Translations under genes and position numbers: made by a program
Notes under the pieces: model-generated
What the model was told of the DNA's origin: nothing
What the model saw: the letters and a program-made list of their open reading frames with translations, nothing else
Database searches by the model: none
In this document: piece after piece, positions 23,243 to 40,926 of the stretch
How the letters are laid out: every line of letters starts with the position of its first letter
How positions within the stretch are numbered: the first letter of the stretch is position 1
Source: Closterium sp. NIES-65
Taxonomy: Eukaryota > Streptophyta > Zygnematophyceae > Desmidiales > Closteriaceae
Length of the DNA stretch: 64,000 nucleotides
Direction of reading: 5' to 3'
Assembly: GCA_948144175.1 (NCBI GenBank)
Contig: CANXME010002160.1
Coordinates: 2,737,501-2,801,500 of the forward strand

Positions 23243-23292
23243 TGATTCAAGTTGGACCCAACTAGAAGGGGGGGGGTCACTATTTTGCCTGC
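23243..23292 (+). repeat. Dispersed repeat, copy 1 (GTTGGACCCAACT block)
   Basis: AAGTTGGACCCAACTAGAAG, a G run, then GGTCACTATTTTGCCTGC. An inverted copy lies downstream of the GRAS gene (about 32605-32662) and a direct copy at 52148-52195. Confidence 0.75.
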
Positions 23293-24448
23293 TGGCTTTA
23301 AAAGCATGAAAAGTTTGGGCCGCCAGCTTGAAGGCCGAACTTGTACATTCTAACTTCGGCGTGTTATTGTGACTGATTTGAAAAACAAGGTTACAGTATG
23401 GGCATCGATATGGTAATAATGTTGTTTCGACCTAAAATCAAAATCAAACTTAGAGCCTACATGCGAACTTATACAGATTTCAACATCACATGCGCCCTGA
23501 GGGAGATTCTTACCTTGCTGGATCAACTCCGTCGTTTTGAAGACTGGGCTCGGTATGACGACCTTGCCTCCCGAACGTCCTCCATGTCGCCTTCTAGTTT
23601 ACCAACCCCCAACCAGCACCCAACCTTCGCGATTCCACGGACCCCACCTAGCTAGCCCTTCTCTGTATCTATGCCATGCCATGCTCCATTATTCAGGCAA
23701 TAGTTGTTGTCACTTTTGTTTTATTGAATAATGAACACAATTCTCTTTCAAAACTATTACCAAGCCCAATCCATTTTTTCCCACTAACCGTATATCCTCC
23801 CATTTAGCAGCAAACTCCAACGCCCAATCGCGGAGATTGCTTGTTTGAATGCAACCACGAATGCAGGACGCAGCTTCCATAGCAGCTTCAGGAACATTCG
23901 TTCAGTCTTAAATCAGCTTCCTAGAACATTCGAGCAGTTGAGACCTTCACTGGCAACCACCCGTACATGACGTAAGCATCATCCGCATGACTGGCTGGCG
24001 GCGGGATGCGCTTTCCCCAGTAGGCTTGTCGCATTCTCAAATCAGATCCGAGCCCAGCCAGTGATATGGTTGCGTTTGTTTCACGCACCACGTTATCCGC
24101 CAGAAATTACGGAATGCATTGGCGCGCACAGCATTTGTGCTGTCAGTTTGACTGTGATTGGTCAGTTGATGGGGCGGTTGGTTCATGGTGGTTGATGCCT
24201 TGGCTGGAAGGACCAACCACCAACACTGGAGCGGGCAGAAAGTAAAACCTGGTTAGGAAAGTAATGGAATGAAACTTAGACCGGTTTGATATGTTTAAAA
24301 AAGATAAATGCATATACAGAGCGGTTTAGTAAGGATACGTACCTGACGAACAAGTGTAAGGACGTGGGCCCAATCGACTCTGATCGGCGCGATCAGAGGC
24401 GATGAAGAACTTCGAGGAGGGCGGGAAGCAGATTTCAGGCAATCAGGG

Positions 24449-24478
24449 GCGATCAGCTGATCGCGATCAGCTGATCGC
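24449..24478. repeat. 30-bp perfect palindrome
   Basis: Two overlapping GCGATCAGCTGATCGC units form a sequence equal to its own reverse complement over 30 bp. It lies in a GATC-rich stretch (24360-24560, with another at 24785-24870). Confidence 0.85.
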
Positions 24479-25474
24479 GCCAACTCAATCAACCGCCTCA
24501 AACAGCCCGATCAGACCCGATCAGACACAATCAGCCCCAATCACTTGATTGCATGTGATCGGCGACCTGGGCGATTTACACGAAATGTAACACAACTCGC
24601 CATGAAGTCTCGAAAATCCTTGCGAACACACACAGATCGGCGAGAACTGAGTGTTGGGACATGATGTTGGCGACATTACCACGATACTGAGATTCGTCCG
24701 CATCGCCAAAGTTGGGATGCAACTACCAGGTAATGGGCCGACAGTTTTCATGCAAGAGCAAGAAACATTCGAGGAAAATCATCTCTGATCGGGCGGCGCG
24801 AGAAAAACGATCACAAGCAATCCGATCCGATCCAAACCGATCTGATCAGAGCCGATCAAAGTCGATTGGGCCGACGTCCTAACGGTCACTGGATCGTTTA
24901 CTGCACACTACTGTTTTTGCCAAAAGCGGTGGACAATCTCTGATCCGAACTCCGCCGCAATCCAGTGCCTAGGCGGAAACAAGTCCACAGGCGGAACACT
25001 CAGCTTCCGCAAATTTCTGAGCTGCGCACTACCCCAATAGGGTTGTCGTGTCTGCCTTGTTGCGCATTCCCGTTGCGCTGGTCGGCTGGTTGGTTGTCTG
25101 TTCCGTGACTTGCTCCCCCCCGTACAATTGATGCCTGTTTGAGCCCCTCCCGGTTGCCTTGTGAAGGGGGTATATAAGCTGTAACGAGAATTTCGCATTA
25201 GTTTCGTCATTTCGCAGCTAGCTAAAAAGGATTCGCAGGTTATAAACAAGATCTGTTACCTTATTTGACTTCAGTCTCTTCTGCTTGACCTCGGTCTGTT
25301 CGTTACTATTGGTTGATAACCACGCGACGCGCTTATAACGTGGGAGCAACATGCTGGGGAAACAACCTCGGGTGCAGCGTTTCCATCCAGCGCAAGGCAA
25401 ACCCGCGTGCACTGGTTGGGCATCAATTGTACCGGAATCTCTCCGCCTTCGCCTCTCATAGTGTACTGTATGTC

Positions 25475-25565
25475 TCCGCCACTCCGTGCTTCTGTGTCCG
25501 CCACTCCGTGCTTCTGTGTCCGCCACTCCGTGCTTCTGTGTCCGCCACTCCGTGCTTCTGTGTCT
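25475..25565 (+). repeat. 22-bp minisatellite, four units
   Basis: The unit TCCGCCACTCCGTGCTTCTG (plus TG) repeats about four times with almost no divergence. Confidence 0.85.
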
Positions 25566-26223
25566 GCCACGCTGCCACTGTTAGCCATAAACAACCCCAT
25601 CAAGGAGTTGTCTCACCACACCACCCTCATGCCCACCTAAAACGTGGCACCACTTATCAACCACATTGATTGGGGGAAAGTGTAGTGCCTTCTGGTGCTG
25701 CTAATTAGGAAGGTGCCACTAACTGGGGATGCTTTTTTTTTAGAGAAAGTATCTAGGAGCTTGATTGACCAAGGACTCGTTGGTGTGGTGTGTTTTCTAC
25801 AAACGCTACTCAGTGCTTCTGCTGTTAGCTGTCGGCAATGATGGCTCCAGAGAGTCCGTCGCCATTATATCTCTTCTACAATACGCCTCTCGCCTCCGGG
25901 GGTCTTTCGCGCTCCTGTCGGAAGTACGTCAACACGTATGACTGCATAGTATCGTGTGATTTCAGTTTGGCTGCAAGTGTTGCAATCGTTATGCGTCCTT
26001 GCGGAGATGTTTGGTTTGGTGAGGGCTCGTTATTTTTTAGGGCTCGTTTTTTTGCGTGAATCTTAAACAAGAGTATCACGGTTCGCTGTTGCATGCGCAG
26101 CTTTTTCGTCAAGCCTTTTCCTCCGACACCCTTTCCTCGCTTTCTGTCCATACATTCCTTTGTAGTCGCCATTCACCTATCTCAAGGTCCCCTCCTATCC
26201 CCTAACTCAGGTAACGTCGTATC

Positions 26224-32299
<6,076 letters not shown>

Positions 32300-33057
32300 G
32301 GTACGCTGGTAACCAGTATGCAGTTGTCTGACCATACCTGTACCGTATGCTTTTTGTTTCGGTTGCTGTTTTTTCCATTTGACCATTGATTGTGGATATT
32401 GTGCTCTCAGTGACTGACCTAATCCAATTCTAAGACTGGACAGCTTTGCTTTGCTGCTGTGCTGTGTTCTTTGCACACTCCAATTTTCCGCTGGATGATA
32501 CTTGTACTACCGTCATCACCTGGATAGTAGACATATATGTCTGATCTCGTACACTAGAAAACATGCTTGGGTTATCTTGTATTTGGGATGGTTTATGGAT
32601 GGTTTAAAGCCAACAGCTAAAATAGTGACCCCCCCCTTCTAGTTGGGTCCACTTGAAAACAAAAGTTTTTTTGGGACGTCTCGGAAAGTTGGAAGTGCTG
32701 TACGTTTTTATTTTTTCACTCCAGACAAGTCTCGATATGAACGGGGAACATTTGGAACCTGTTAACATTTCTGATTAGCGGCGAAACACACACACATACA
32801 TGTGCGAATTTGGCGCAAGGTTGCAAGGCCTGTACTTACTCGAGCAGTCATCGTAACTTCACCAAAACTCACAACAATCAACAGCACAGGCACAACTCAG
32901 CGCACACACATATGCACGATCTGGGAGTGAATGTTGGCCGACGAATGGAAGAGCTGCAAGAAAAAGGGTTCCTTGGGCTTGAGGTTGAGAGAGGTAAAAA
33001 AATAGGGAGAGAGAGAGGGGAACAACGGGATGGGAGGGGAGACCGTCAAGAACTACG
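32300..33057. other. GRAS 3' flank, no gene recognised
   Basis: It holds the 3' UTR and a dispersed repeat (32497-32662); otherwise nothing recognised. Confidence 0.5.
32497..32662 (-). repeat. Dispersed repeat, copy 2 (two blocks)
   Basis: On the minus strand the first block is GTTGGGTCC-type sequence with GGGTCACTATTTT (about 32605-32662); the second is TGTCTACTATCCAGG with GATGACGGTAGTACAAGT (about 32500-32534). Copy 3 at 52148-52562 has both blocks in the same order. Confidence 0.7.
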
Positions 33058-33499
33058 GAAGGGAGGGAGAGAGGAGGCGAACGACGGGATGGGAGGGGAA
33101 AGGAAGCGAACGACGGGATGGGAGGGGAAGGAAGCGAACGACGGGATGGGAGAGGAGAGGAGGCGAATGACGGGATGGGAGGGGAGAGGAGGCGAACGAC
33201 GGGATGGGAGGGGAAAGGAAGCGAACGACGGAATGGGAGGGGAAAGGAAGCGAACGACGGGATGGGAGGGGAAAGGAGGCGAACGACGGGATGGGAGGGG
33301 AAAGGAAGCGAACGATGGGATGGGAGGGGAAAGGAAGCGAACGACGGGATGGGAGGGGAAAGGAAGCGAACGACGGGATGGGAGGGGAAAAGAAGCAAAC
33401 GACGGGATGGGAGGGGAGGACGTGAGCGATAGGAAATGAAGTGGACGGGATGGGAGGGGAGATTGCGCGAAGGCGATGGGAGAGAGAGCGTGAAGGCGA
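33058..33499 (+). repeat. 29-bp purine-rich minisatellite left of A4
   Basis: Units of the form GCGAACGACGGGATGGGAGG plus GGAAAGGAA repeat about 12 times to 33420. After that comes degenerate GGCGATGGGAGAGAGAGCG sequence that resumes on the other side of A4. Open frames here are compositional. Confidence 0.85.
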
Positions 33500-33620
33500 T
33501 GTCAAATTATAATATTGTGTAGGCTATAGTGGGGTAGCACATATGGGGTACACATTTCTAGGGTTGCATATTTGTATCACTTCCATTCCTTAGTCATTCA
33601 TTCTCGTTCTACTTTCCTCA
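33500..33620 (+). repeat. A4 5' LTR (121 bp)
   Basis: TGTCAAATTATA to TTTCCTCA; identical to 40927-41047. Confidence 0.95.
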
Positions 33621-33649
33621 TGGTATCGAGCAGGTTCCCCCTTGGGAAC
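33621..33649 (+). promoter_or_regulatory. A4 PBS and adjacent tetraloop hairpin
   Basis: TGGTATCGAGCAG directly follows the LTR. At 33634-33649 GTTCCC-CCTT-GGGAAC can form a perfect 6-bp stem with a 4-nt loop. Confidence 0.75.
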
Positions 33650-34838
33650 TGTGCCTAGGGCCCACCACATCGAGTTTCAATTTTTTTTTTTTTCCTCTCC
33701 TGCCCGAAGCGCGCTCCGCCCGAGTCGCGCTCCGGGCTCTCACCTCGCCGAGCCGCCCTAGCGGCCCCCTACGCCCTAGCGGCCCCGCCGCCCTTCGTTT
33801 CGGCCCCGCCGCCCTTTAGTGCGGCCCCGCCGCCCGTCACAGCGGCCCTGTCGCCCCGCATCGCGGCCCCGCCGCCCGTCTCCGCGGCCTCGCCGCCCGT
33901 TGCTGCGGCCCCGCCCCTACTCAGCGGCCCCGCCGCCCTTCTCCTCAGCGGCCCCGCCGCCCTGCTCAGCGGCCCCGCCGCCCTACTCAGCGGCCCCGCC
34001 GCCCTTCTCCTCAGCGGCCCCGCCGCCCTACTCAGCGGCCCCGCCGCCCTACTCAACGGCCCCGCCGCCCTTCTCCTCAGCGGCTCCGCCGCCCTACTCA
34101 GCGGCCCCGCCGCCCTACTCAGCGGCCCCGCCGCCCTACTCAGCGGCCCCGCTGCCCTTCTCCTCAGCGGCCCCGCCGCCCTACTCAGCGGCCCCGCCGC
34201 CCTTCTACTCAGCGGCCCCGCCGCCCTTCTCCTCAGCGGCCCCGCCGCCCTACTCAGCGGCCCTGCCGCCCTTCTCCTCAGCGGCCCCGCCGTCCTTCTC
34301 CTCAGCGGCCCCGCCGCCCTACTCAGCGGCCTCGCCGCCCTTCTCCTCAGCGGCCCCGCCGCCCTGCTCAGGGGCCCCGCCGCCCTACTCAGCGGCCCCG
34401 CCGCCCTTCCGCAGCGGCCTCGCCGCCCTTCTCAGCGGCCCAGCCGCCCCTTGCACCAGCGGCCCTGCCGCCCTACACCGCCCGCGCCGCCCGAGCCGCC
34501 CGAACCGCCCGAGCCTCTCGAGCCGCCCGACCTGCCCAAGCTGCCCGAGCCGCCCGAGCCGCCCGACTCACCTGAGCCGCCCGAGCCGCCCGACCAGCCC
34601 GAGCCGCCCGAACCGCCCGAGCCGCCCGAGCCACCCGAGCCGCCTGAGCCGCCCGAGCCGCCTGAGGAGCCGAGCCGCTGGTGCCACGGAGCCGCAATTG
34701 CTGCAGTGCCGTCCGAGCACCCGTGTTGCCGTGCTGCTGTACCGCTGAGCTGCCCGACCCGCCCTGCCTGGTGAGAGCAGCGCTTCTGTCACTGCACTGC
34801 CCCTGTCCTACAGTTGGTACTGCTAGTCCACTGTTGTC
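33650..34838 (+). other. A4 GC-rich leader with CAGCGGCCCCGCCGCCC repeats
   Basis: No gene. From 33770 to about 34470 CAGCGGCCCCGCCGCCCTA-type units repeat in tandem; from 34480 to 34680 GAGCCGCCC units follow. Apparent long proline/serine ORFs on both strands come from this composition. Confidence 0.75.
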
Positions 34839-35634
34839 ATGGCTACCCCCAGTGTTCTCGCTTTTGACGCTGAGGGTCGAGCCATTGACTTTGAGGTTTG
34901 GGTGGATGACCTGCAGCTTTTCCTACAGTGCGATAGGGCAGACGGTCTTTCCCTCTTTGACCTCACCTCTAGTGCTTCCCCTGCCCCTGCTGCCGATGCC
35001 GACGCCACTGGTCGCTCCCAGTGGGCCACTCGCGATGCTGCTGCACGTCTCGCTGTGCGTCGCCACCTGCCTACCACTGAGCGCGCGCACTTTAGCCAGT
35101 ACAAGAGTGCTCAGACCTTGTACGACGCTGTCGTTGCACGCTACTCCTCCCCTGCCACTGCTGCACTGAGCCGCCTCATGCTACCGTACCTCTTTCCTGA
35201 CCTTGCTGCCTTTCCCACAGTCGCTGACCTCATTACGCACCTCCGCACTAGTGACACTCGCTACCGCGCCGCGCTTCCTGCTGAGTTCTGCGCCAAGAAC
35301 CCCCCCCCCCATGTACATCACTCTCTATTATATAGTCACCCGCCTCCCTAACTCCCTTCGTGTAGTCAGGGACCACTTCCTCTCAGTCTGTCCCACCACT
35401 CTCACTGTTGACCTCCTAGAGAAGGCCCTCCTAGCGGCGGAGAAGAGCATAGTCGCTGTAGGAGCCTCTCGTGGTGACCCTCGCACCCCCATCTTTGAGG
35501 GGTGTTCCCCTTCCCCCCTGTTGCCCTCTGTCGCCTCTGCTGCTGCGGCCGACCTCGTTGGTCTTGAGTCGGTCGGTGCGGCGTCTGCCCCTAGCGGGAG
35601 ACGCCGCTCTGGCAAGGTCAAGGGGGGCAAGGGC

Positions 35635-35845
35635 GCGGGTGGGGCTAGCGGGGGTGGTGGAGGTGGCGGTGGGGGCGGCGGGGGGAGTGGGGGTGGCGGT
35701 GGGAGTGGTGGCGGGGGTGGAGGTGGCAGTGGCAGCGGCGGAGGCGGAGGCGGCGGTGGCGGTAGCGGTGGGAGCGGAGGCGGCGGTGGCGGCGGAGGTG
35801 GAGGCGGCGGTGGTGGAGGATGTGGAGCTGGTCGGGGTGGTTCTT
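35635..35845 (+). repeat. Gly-rich GGTGGAGGCGGC tract in A4 Gag
   Basis: It encodes about 65 residues that are nearly all Gly with a few Ser, between the Gag core and the zinc module. A6 has the same tract at 55695-55925 and A2 a remnant at 13618-13737. Confidence 0.85.
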
Positions 35846-37865
35846 CTCAGCGGAGCGGCTCCGGGAGTGGTCAGCGCCAGCAGCAGCAGCAGCAGCAGCG
35901 TTCTCGGGACATCCCCCCTCCTCAGCAGCTCCGTGAGTGGTACACGCAGCGTCAGCGTGGTGGGGGTTTTGGCCCGTGCACCTACGTCCTTCGCTCCGGC
36001 GACCACGCGGGTGAGCAGTGTGGGGGTGCTCACCCCACCCAGCGCTGCTTTGGCCGCTTGACGGACGCTTGGCGTCAGCAGTTCCCGGAGGCTAGTGAGA
36101 TCCCCCGCTGGGGAGAGCTGTCTAGGGCAGGCATAGCTATCTTTGATCTTGACTTTGATGCTATCCTTGCTGCCATGTATGCTGTGACTATTAGTGATGA
36201 GGGTGGCTGTTACCGGTGTTTCCCGCCCGACCCGGGCATTGGTACTGCTGCTCTAGGTGCCAGTGCGTCCGCGCCCTCAGGTGCTGGTGAGTTTGCGCTC
36301 TTAGGTACCACGTCGGCTTCGGCCTCCCTCACCTTCACACTTGACTCAGGGGCTTCTCGCTCCTTCTTTCGAGACCGCACCACACTCACGCCGCTTGGTC
36401 GGCCAGTTGCACTCTCCCTGGCAAACCCCTCTGGGGGTCCTATCCTCTCTCACTTCTCCACTGTCCTCTCGTGTCCGGCTGCCCCCTCTGGCACCTTGTC
36501 TGGTCTTTACCTCCCCTCGTTCTCTACAAACTTTGTGAGTGGTGCTGACCTGCAGGATACGGGGGTTCACCAGTTCACTCCTGCGAGTCAGCGGGTGACC
36601 CACTGCACGGACGCTCGGACAGGCCGACACCTGGCCACGTTTACACGTCGGCCGGGGTCGAGCCTGTACACACTGACCACTGCGTCTCCTCCAGTCACTG
36701 CGTTTGGTCAGGTAGCTGCGTCGGGTCAGGTGTTTGTTGCAGCGTCCGGGTCTGGTCCTGAGTCTGGCCCCTGCTCGTGTCGCCTCCTGTCTCACGAGAC
36801 TCTCCTCTGGCACCACCGTCTTGGTCACCCCTCCTTGCCTCGTCTCCGAGGCATGGCTTCCCGTGTCCTTGTCTCTAGTCTTCCCCGGTCCCTCCCTCCC
36901 CTTCCTCCGGGGCTTGGTCCTTCCTGTGTCCCCTGTGTCGAGGGGCGGCTCCGAGCTGCCCCTCACTCCTCTCAGTTTCCCCCGACAGTAGCCCCGCTGC
37001 AGATGCTTCACATGGACGTGTGGGGCCCGGCCCGCGTCCGTGGACAGGGTCACGAGCGCTACTTCCTGCTGGTGGTTGACGACTACTCGCGTTACACCAC
37101 AGTCTTCCCCTTGCGCAGCAAGGGTGATGTCGCTGAGGTGTTGATCGACTGGATCCGCGCAGCTCGTCTCCAGCTCAGGATGAGCTTCGGCTCGGACTTT
37201 CGTGTTCTGCGTCTGCACTCTGACCGAGGCGGAGAGTTCTCCTCTGGCCTTCTGCGAGCCTACTGTCGTGCGCGAGGCATCCGCCAGACCTTTACGCTTC
37301 CGGACTCTCCACAGCAAAATGGGATTGCTGAGCGCCGCATTGGCCTGGTCATGGACGTCGCTCGTACGTCCATGATGCATGCGGCTGCCCCCCATTTTCT
37401 GTGGCCGTTTGCGGTTCGCTACGCAGCGCATCAGATCAACCTTCACCCCAGGGTCTCCAGGGCGGAGACCTCCCCAGCCTTGCTGTGGACGGGGAAGGTT
37501 GGCGATGCGTCTGCGTTCCGTGTCTGGGGATCTCGGGCGTTTGTCTGCGACTTGTCTGCGGACAAACTGTCCCCTCGTGCTGCTCCCTGTGTCTTCCTTG
37601 GCTTCCCCCCTGACGCCCCTGGGTGGCAGTTCTACCACCCCACCTCTCGTCGTGTTCTGACCTCCCAGGACGTCACGTTTGACGAGTCAGTACCCTACTA
37701 CCGCCTCTTCCCCTACCTCACTCCTTCCCTCCCCCCGCCACCGCACTTCCTTGTGCTAGGTCCCCCCTGGTAGACCCCCTCCCCCCTCAGGGTCCTGCCC
37801 CTTCAGGTGTGTCCCAGGTAGATGCAGTCGAGCCGGTCGAGGTTGCTGGTGACTCTGGTACTGCT

Positions 37866-38130
37866 GCGGGTGCTGAGCCTGGGGGTGCTGACTCTGGGGG
37901 TGCTGCGCGCGTGGATGCTGAGCCTGGGGGTGCTGAGTCTGGGGGTGCTGCGACTGGGGGTGCTGAGCCTGGGGGTGCTGAGCCTGGGGGTGCTACGACT
38001 GGGGGTGCTGAGCCTGGGGGTGCTACAACTGGGGGTGCTGAGCCTGGGGGTCCTTCGCTTGGGGGTGCTGCGTCTGGAGGTGCTGAGCCTGGGGGTGCTG
38101 AGTCTGGAGCTACTGAGCCTGGGGGTGCGG
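37866..38130 (+). repeat. (GGAEP)n minisatellite in A4
   Basis: About 17 units of 15 bp between integrase and RT, with more variation than in A2. Confidence 0.88.
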
Positions 38131-40926
38131 AGCCCGCGGCCGCTGGACCTGCTCGTGTGGCGTCTGGCGGTGCTGGGCCTGGTGGTTCTCCGGGTGCTTC
38201 GTCTCGGCGGGAGCCACTCTCTCCACAGGAGCTGCGTGACTGCTTTGCCCGGCGCTGAGGGTGCTGGTGCCGCCGGTCTCGGAGGTGCTAGTCCTGCGAG
38301 TGCTACTGGAGTAGGAGCTGCTGAGGGTGTTGGCGCTGAGGCTACTGCTGTCAGTCCTGGCGGCGGTCCTGCTGCGGGTGCTGCTCGTGCTGCTGGAGGT
38401 ACTGGAGCTGGAGGTGCTGTTGACGCTGATGCTGCCGCTGGTGGTGCTGGTGCTGTTCCTGCTGTGTCTGGAGTCGCCGCGCGGCCTCGGCCGTACTTTG
38501 TTCCGCTCCTTCAGCAGGTTCTTGGTCTTCCTCCTCCCTTAGAGTGTCCACCGCCTGTCCAGTCGCAGTCACAGTTACCGCCGGCCTCCCCACTGCCTTC
38601 TCCTTCTCCGTACACTGGTCCTACTGGAGGTCTTGCTGAGCGTCGTGAGCCTGCGTCTCGTCCTGCGTCGCCTGTTCGTGCTGCTTGCACTAGTGGTCGC
38701 AGTTCGCGTCAGCGTCCTCCTCCTGTCCCTGGCACGCACCGGATGTCTCTGCGTCCGTCCACTGCTCCTCTGCGTGCCCCTTTGCCCTCTCCTCCTGAGT
38801 CCTCTCTTCCTGCACTTGCCGACCCTGAGTCGGACTCTCTTCGTGCTGCCCGTCCTACTGTCACGCGTCTCCTTGCTACTGTCGTCACTAACCCCTCCTT
38901 TGAGTCCAGTGCTGCGTCTGCTCTTGTTGCTGAGCTCGTCGACTTTGCTGCTCGCTGTCGTCTAGACTACGCTGCTAGTCTTGTTGCTGAGTCTGCGTCT
39001 GTCTGTCCTCCGTCCATCGAGGGTGAGTGTGCTCTTGGCACGGACGTCCTTGAGGACAGGCAGGAGGAGTTCCAGTGTCTCGCTGCTGCTTCACCTCATC
39101 TCGCGTCCGTACTGCTTACCCCTGAGGGAGACCCGGATGCACTAGACATCCCGACTCCGCGCTCTTACGCGGAGGCAGTAGAGGGTCCCTACTCCTCTCA
39201 GTGGCAGGCAGCTATGGATGCAGAGATGGCTTCCTGGAAGTCCACAGGCACCTACGTTGACGCGGTTCCCCCTCCTGGGGCGAACATCGTCAGTGGCATG
39301 TGGATCTTCAGGGTGAAGCGGCCGCCGGGCTCTCCATCTGTCTTCAAGGCGCGGTACGTGGCTCGTGGCTTCAGTCAGCGGCAGGGAGTTGACTACTTTC
39401 AGACCTTCTCTCCCACCCCGAAGATGACCACTCTTCGGGTGCTGCTACACGTAGCCGAGCTTCACTCCCTTGACTTCAGCACTTCTTTCCTGCAGGGTAG
39501 CCTGCACGAGGAGATCTGGTTGCGCCGTCCACCTGGCTTCACTGGGACTTTCCCTCTTGGCACCCAGTGGAGCCTTCGACGGCCAGTCTACGGTCTCCGC
39601 CAGGCACCGCGCGAGTGGCACGACACACTGAGGACTACACTTGCGGCTCTTGGGTTTGCTCCCTCTAATGCTGACCCGTCGCTGTTTCTACGCACCGACA
39701 CCTCTCTGCCGCCGTTCTACATCCTCGTGTACGTCGACGACTTGGACTTTGCCACAGCTGACACTGCTGGACTCGCCCACGTGAAGTCCGAGCTGCAGAA
39801 GAGACACACGTGCACAGACCTGGGTGAACTGCGCAGCTACCTTGGCTTGCAGATCACCCGGGACAGAGCACGCCGCACCATTACCCTGACTCAGTCACAC
39901 ATGGTGCAGCAGGTCCTTCAGCGCTTCGGCTTCACGTACTCCTCGCCTGAGGCCACTCCTCTGTCTACTCGCCACTCGCTCTCAGCTCTGCCTTCGGATG
40001 AGTCCGTAGAGTCGAGTGGCCCGTATGCAGAGCTTGTTGGCTACCTCATGTACCTGATGACCTGCACACGACCTGACCTTGCATACCCTCTTAGCATTCT
40101 TGCACGCTATGTTGCTCCTGGGAGACACAGACCGGAGCACATGGCTGCAGCGAAGAGGGTGTTGCGCTACTTGTGCAGTACGTCGGGCATGGGGCTAGTG
40201 CTTGGAGGGCGGAGTCCAGTGGTCCTCACTGGGCACGCGGACGCTTCTTGGGCAGACGACCAGGCTACGCAGCGGTCGTCACAGGGTTACACCTTCAGCC
40301 TTGGTTCCGGCTCTGTTTCGTGGCGGGCTACTCGCTCGTCTTCTGTTCTCGGCTCCAGTTGTGAGGCTGAGATCTACGCCGGGGCCATGGCTGCACAGGA
40401 GCTTCGCTGGCTTACCTACCTGCTGACTGACCTCGGAGAGCCGCCTCGTTTTCCTCCGGTGCTGTACGTAGACAACAAGGCCATGCTAGCCTTGTGTCGG
40501 GAGCAGCGCCTGGAGCACAGAACGAAGCACATTGCTCTTCGCTACTTTCTTGCTCGTGAGTTGCAGCAGCGCGGTTAGTTGCGACTTGCGTACGTGGCCT
40601 TTGAGGCCAACACTGCTGATGTTTTCACCAAGGCACTTCCGCCTTGTGATCATCAGCGCTTCTGCACTCAGCTGGGTCTTGTGCCTGTCTTGCCTCACTT
40701 GCTCACCCCTTGACCTTGCTTGTACTCTTACATATATATATATATATATACCTGCTCTTGCTTGTTTAGCCTTATATATATGTGTACTCCTGCATGTGAA
40801 CTGGCCTTGTGGCCTTGACCTTGTGCTCGGACTGTGTGGTGACGTTGTGATCCACCCTGAGCTTTGTCTGCTTTGCTTGACTGGTCTTGTGACCCCTTGT
40901 TCTCCCCCACTTTGCCTATGGGGGTT

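Larger units (their letters stand above)
23094..26223. other. Upstream flank of the GRAS gene, no gene recognised
   Basis: Three kilobases without a supported coding region. It contains a dispersed repeat (23243-23292), GATC-rich DNA with a long palindrome (24360-24880), a short minisatellite (25475-25565) and AT-rich patches. Promoter and transcription start for the GRAS gene should lie in its last part, but I cannot place a TATA box with confidence. Confidence 0.5.
34839..40713 (+). pseudogene. gag-pol: A4 Gag-Pol polyprotein with frameshifts, deletions and a stop
   Basis: Gag starts at ATG 34839 (MATPSVLAFDAEGRAIDFE). A run of 11 C at 35300-35310 shifts the frame. The next frame holds a long Gly tract (35635-35845), the C-X13-C-X3-H-X4-C module (about 35975-36050), protease LDSGAS (about 36340-36360) and integrase with all DDE blocks (about 37010-37335). 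One base is missing in the C tract near 37760, so the GGAEP linker (37866-38130) is in a third frame. A deletion near 38258 restores the Pol frame. RT contains VYVDDLDF (sisters have LVF) and a 15-bp deletion before ELHSLDFS. TAG replaces CAG at 40576-40578 near the end of RNase H. The natural end is TGA 40711-40713. Confidence 0.9.

Noticed and set aside
23398-23655. 85-codon ORF upstream of the GRAS gene
   Set aside because: Short, no recognisable domain, no splice or start support; length is compatible with chance.
25475-25565. CRISPR-like array
   Set aside because: The units are contiguous with no unique spacers; it is a simple minisatellite in a eukaryotic context.
32810-33439. 209-codon ORF over the 29-bp minisatellite
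   Set aside because: Repeats of EANDGMGGERK-type sequence arise from the DNA repeat; no start context or domain.
33819-34748. Long proline/serine-rich ORF in the A4 leader (and similar ones at 16444-16884, 50851-51084, 54461-54880, 62727-63188)
   Set aside because: All lie in GC-rich tandem leader repeats, are open in several frames on both strands and start nowhere conserved between copies.
35281-35345. Programmed ribosomal frameshift in family-A Gag
   Set aside because: A6 is in frame at the same site and A7 lacks the long run; variable run length fits slippage or sequencing error better than a programmed signal.
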